From NCBI GenBank assembly GCA_014379915.1, contig JACMKV010000458.1, forward strand, positions 1 to 5,602: a stretch of 5,602 nt of DNA, read 5' to 3'. The notes under the pieces are model-generated. The model had not been told where the DNA came from and did no database searches. It was given only the letters and a program-made list of their open reading frames with translations. Position numbers and translations under genes: made by a program. Position 1 is the stretch's first letter. The number at the start of each line of letters is the position of its first letter. Positions 5,344-5,602 of the stretch are shown piece by piece. The stretch is from Burkholderiales bacterium. Lineage in GTDB: Bacteria > Pseudomonadota > Gammaproteobacteria > Burkholderiales > JACMKV01.

Positions 5344-5602
5344 CAGGCTATTGAAAAACTACTGCGCTTGCCAATACTTCGTTGCTCAGGGCCTCAAATG
5401 CTCATGTATTCGCATGCCGCCGCGCCACGGTACTCGAAGGGCTGGTGCGGGAGCGGCGGCAAGCGGCTGTTCCCGCTCCAGGCGCTGCGCGCCTCCGTGT
5501 CACAGCCGCATTCCCCTTTTTCGGCCCGCAGCACTTCGTGCGCCCCGCGAAGCCGCGGAGCAGGGGCCCCTTTGGGGGATGCGACCGCGAAGCGGGATGC
5601 CA
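5344..5602. repeat. GC-rich repeat-like intergenic DNA after secD; no secF start seen
   Basis: No secF-like N-terminus occurs here. The first part (5344-5420) is of mixed composition. From about 5420 the DNA is GC-rich and full of short dyads: GGAGCGG/CCGCTCC (5450-5456 with 5473-5479), AGGCGC-TGC-GCGCCT (5480-5494), CCGCG-AAGC-CGCGG (5545-5558) and CCGC-GAA-GCGG (5585-5595). CCGCGAAGC recurs at 5545 and 5585, and GGGATGC at 5576 and 5594. Several frames on both strands stay open to the window edge with Arg/Ala/Pro/Ser-rich translations, typical of non-coding GC-rich DNA. It resembles dispersed intergenic repeat DNA or the edge of a mobile element, but no terminal repeat or transposase is visible. 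Confidence 0.45.
5450..5494. repeat. Adjacent inverted repeats in the secD downstream region
   Basis: A 7-bp stem, GGAGCGG (5450-5456) with CCGCTCC (5473-5479), is immediately followed by a perfect 6-bp stem with a 3-base loop, AGGCGC-TGC-GCGCCT (5480-5494). Back-to-back dyads of this kind are typical of REP-like palindromic intergenic elements. No T run follows, so they do not form an intrinsic terminator. Confidence 0.4.

Noticed and set aside
5398..5602. Open frame MLMYSHAAAPRYSKG... running to the window edge
   Set aside because: Other frames on the minus strand are also open over the same GC-rich DNA, there is no ribosome binding site, and the composition is that of repeat DNA. It is not SecF.

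Overview
The window looks like a betaproteobacterial chromosome. The YajC protein (GTG start, LISEAHAQAG N-terminus, YFLMIRPQ motif) and SecD (MNRYPLWKY start, LGLDLRGG motif) have the form I know from Betaproteobacteria. The gene order queA-tgt-yajC-secD is the classic proteobacterial cluster. Base composition is moderately GC-rich. The species cannot be fixed from this stretch.

Left edge (1-352): this is the junction between the conserved chromosome and an integrated element. Positions 1-64 hold the first 21 codons of a tyrosine-recombinase integrase on the minus strand, running out of the window. Upstream of it lie a candidate promoter, four GGGG(G)TA repeats and three AGTCCA repeats. Next comes a complete tRNA-Leu(CAA) gene at 228-314 on the minus strand, with CCA encoded and a near-consensus promoter at 324-352. 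The tRNA 3' end faces the integrase, as expected where an element has integrated into a tRNA gene. The cargo of the element lies outside the window.

Centre (398-2998): queA and tgt encode two enzymes of queuosine tRNA modification. Tgt exchanges guanine for preQ1 at the wobble position of GUN anticodons, and QueA then adds the epoxycyclopentanediol precursor from S-adenosylmethionine. They are separated by an unusually long stretch (about 1436-1843) with a plausible promoter and a strong two-tier stem-loop. The start codon of tgt is uncertain: no ATG, GTG or TTG lies next to the conserved N-terminus.

Right part (2993-5343): yajC and secD encode accessory membrane proteins of the Sec translocon. 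A likely extended -10 promoter overlaps the tgt stop codon, so yajC-secD can probably be transcribed apart from tgt. secF normally follows secD almost immediately, but the last 259 bases (5344-5602) are GC-rich, repeat-laden DNA with no recognisable secF start. This suggests an insertion of dispersed repeat DNA between secD and secF, or relocation of secF.

The genes are ordinary housekeeping genes. I see no new defence or mobile system inside the window. The points worth following are the integration junction, the structured queA-tgt gap with the unclear tgt start, and the missing secF.
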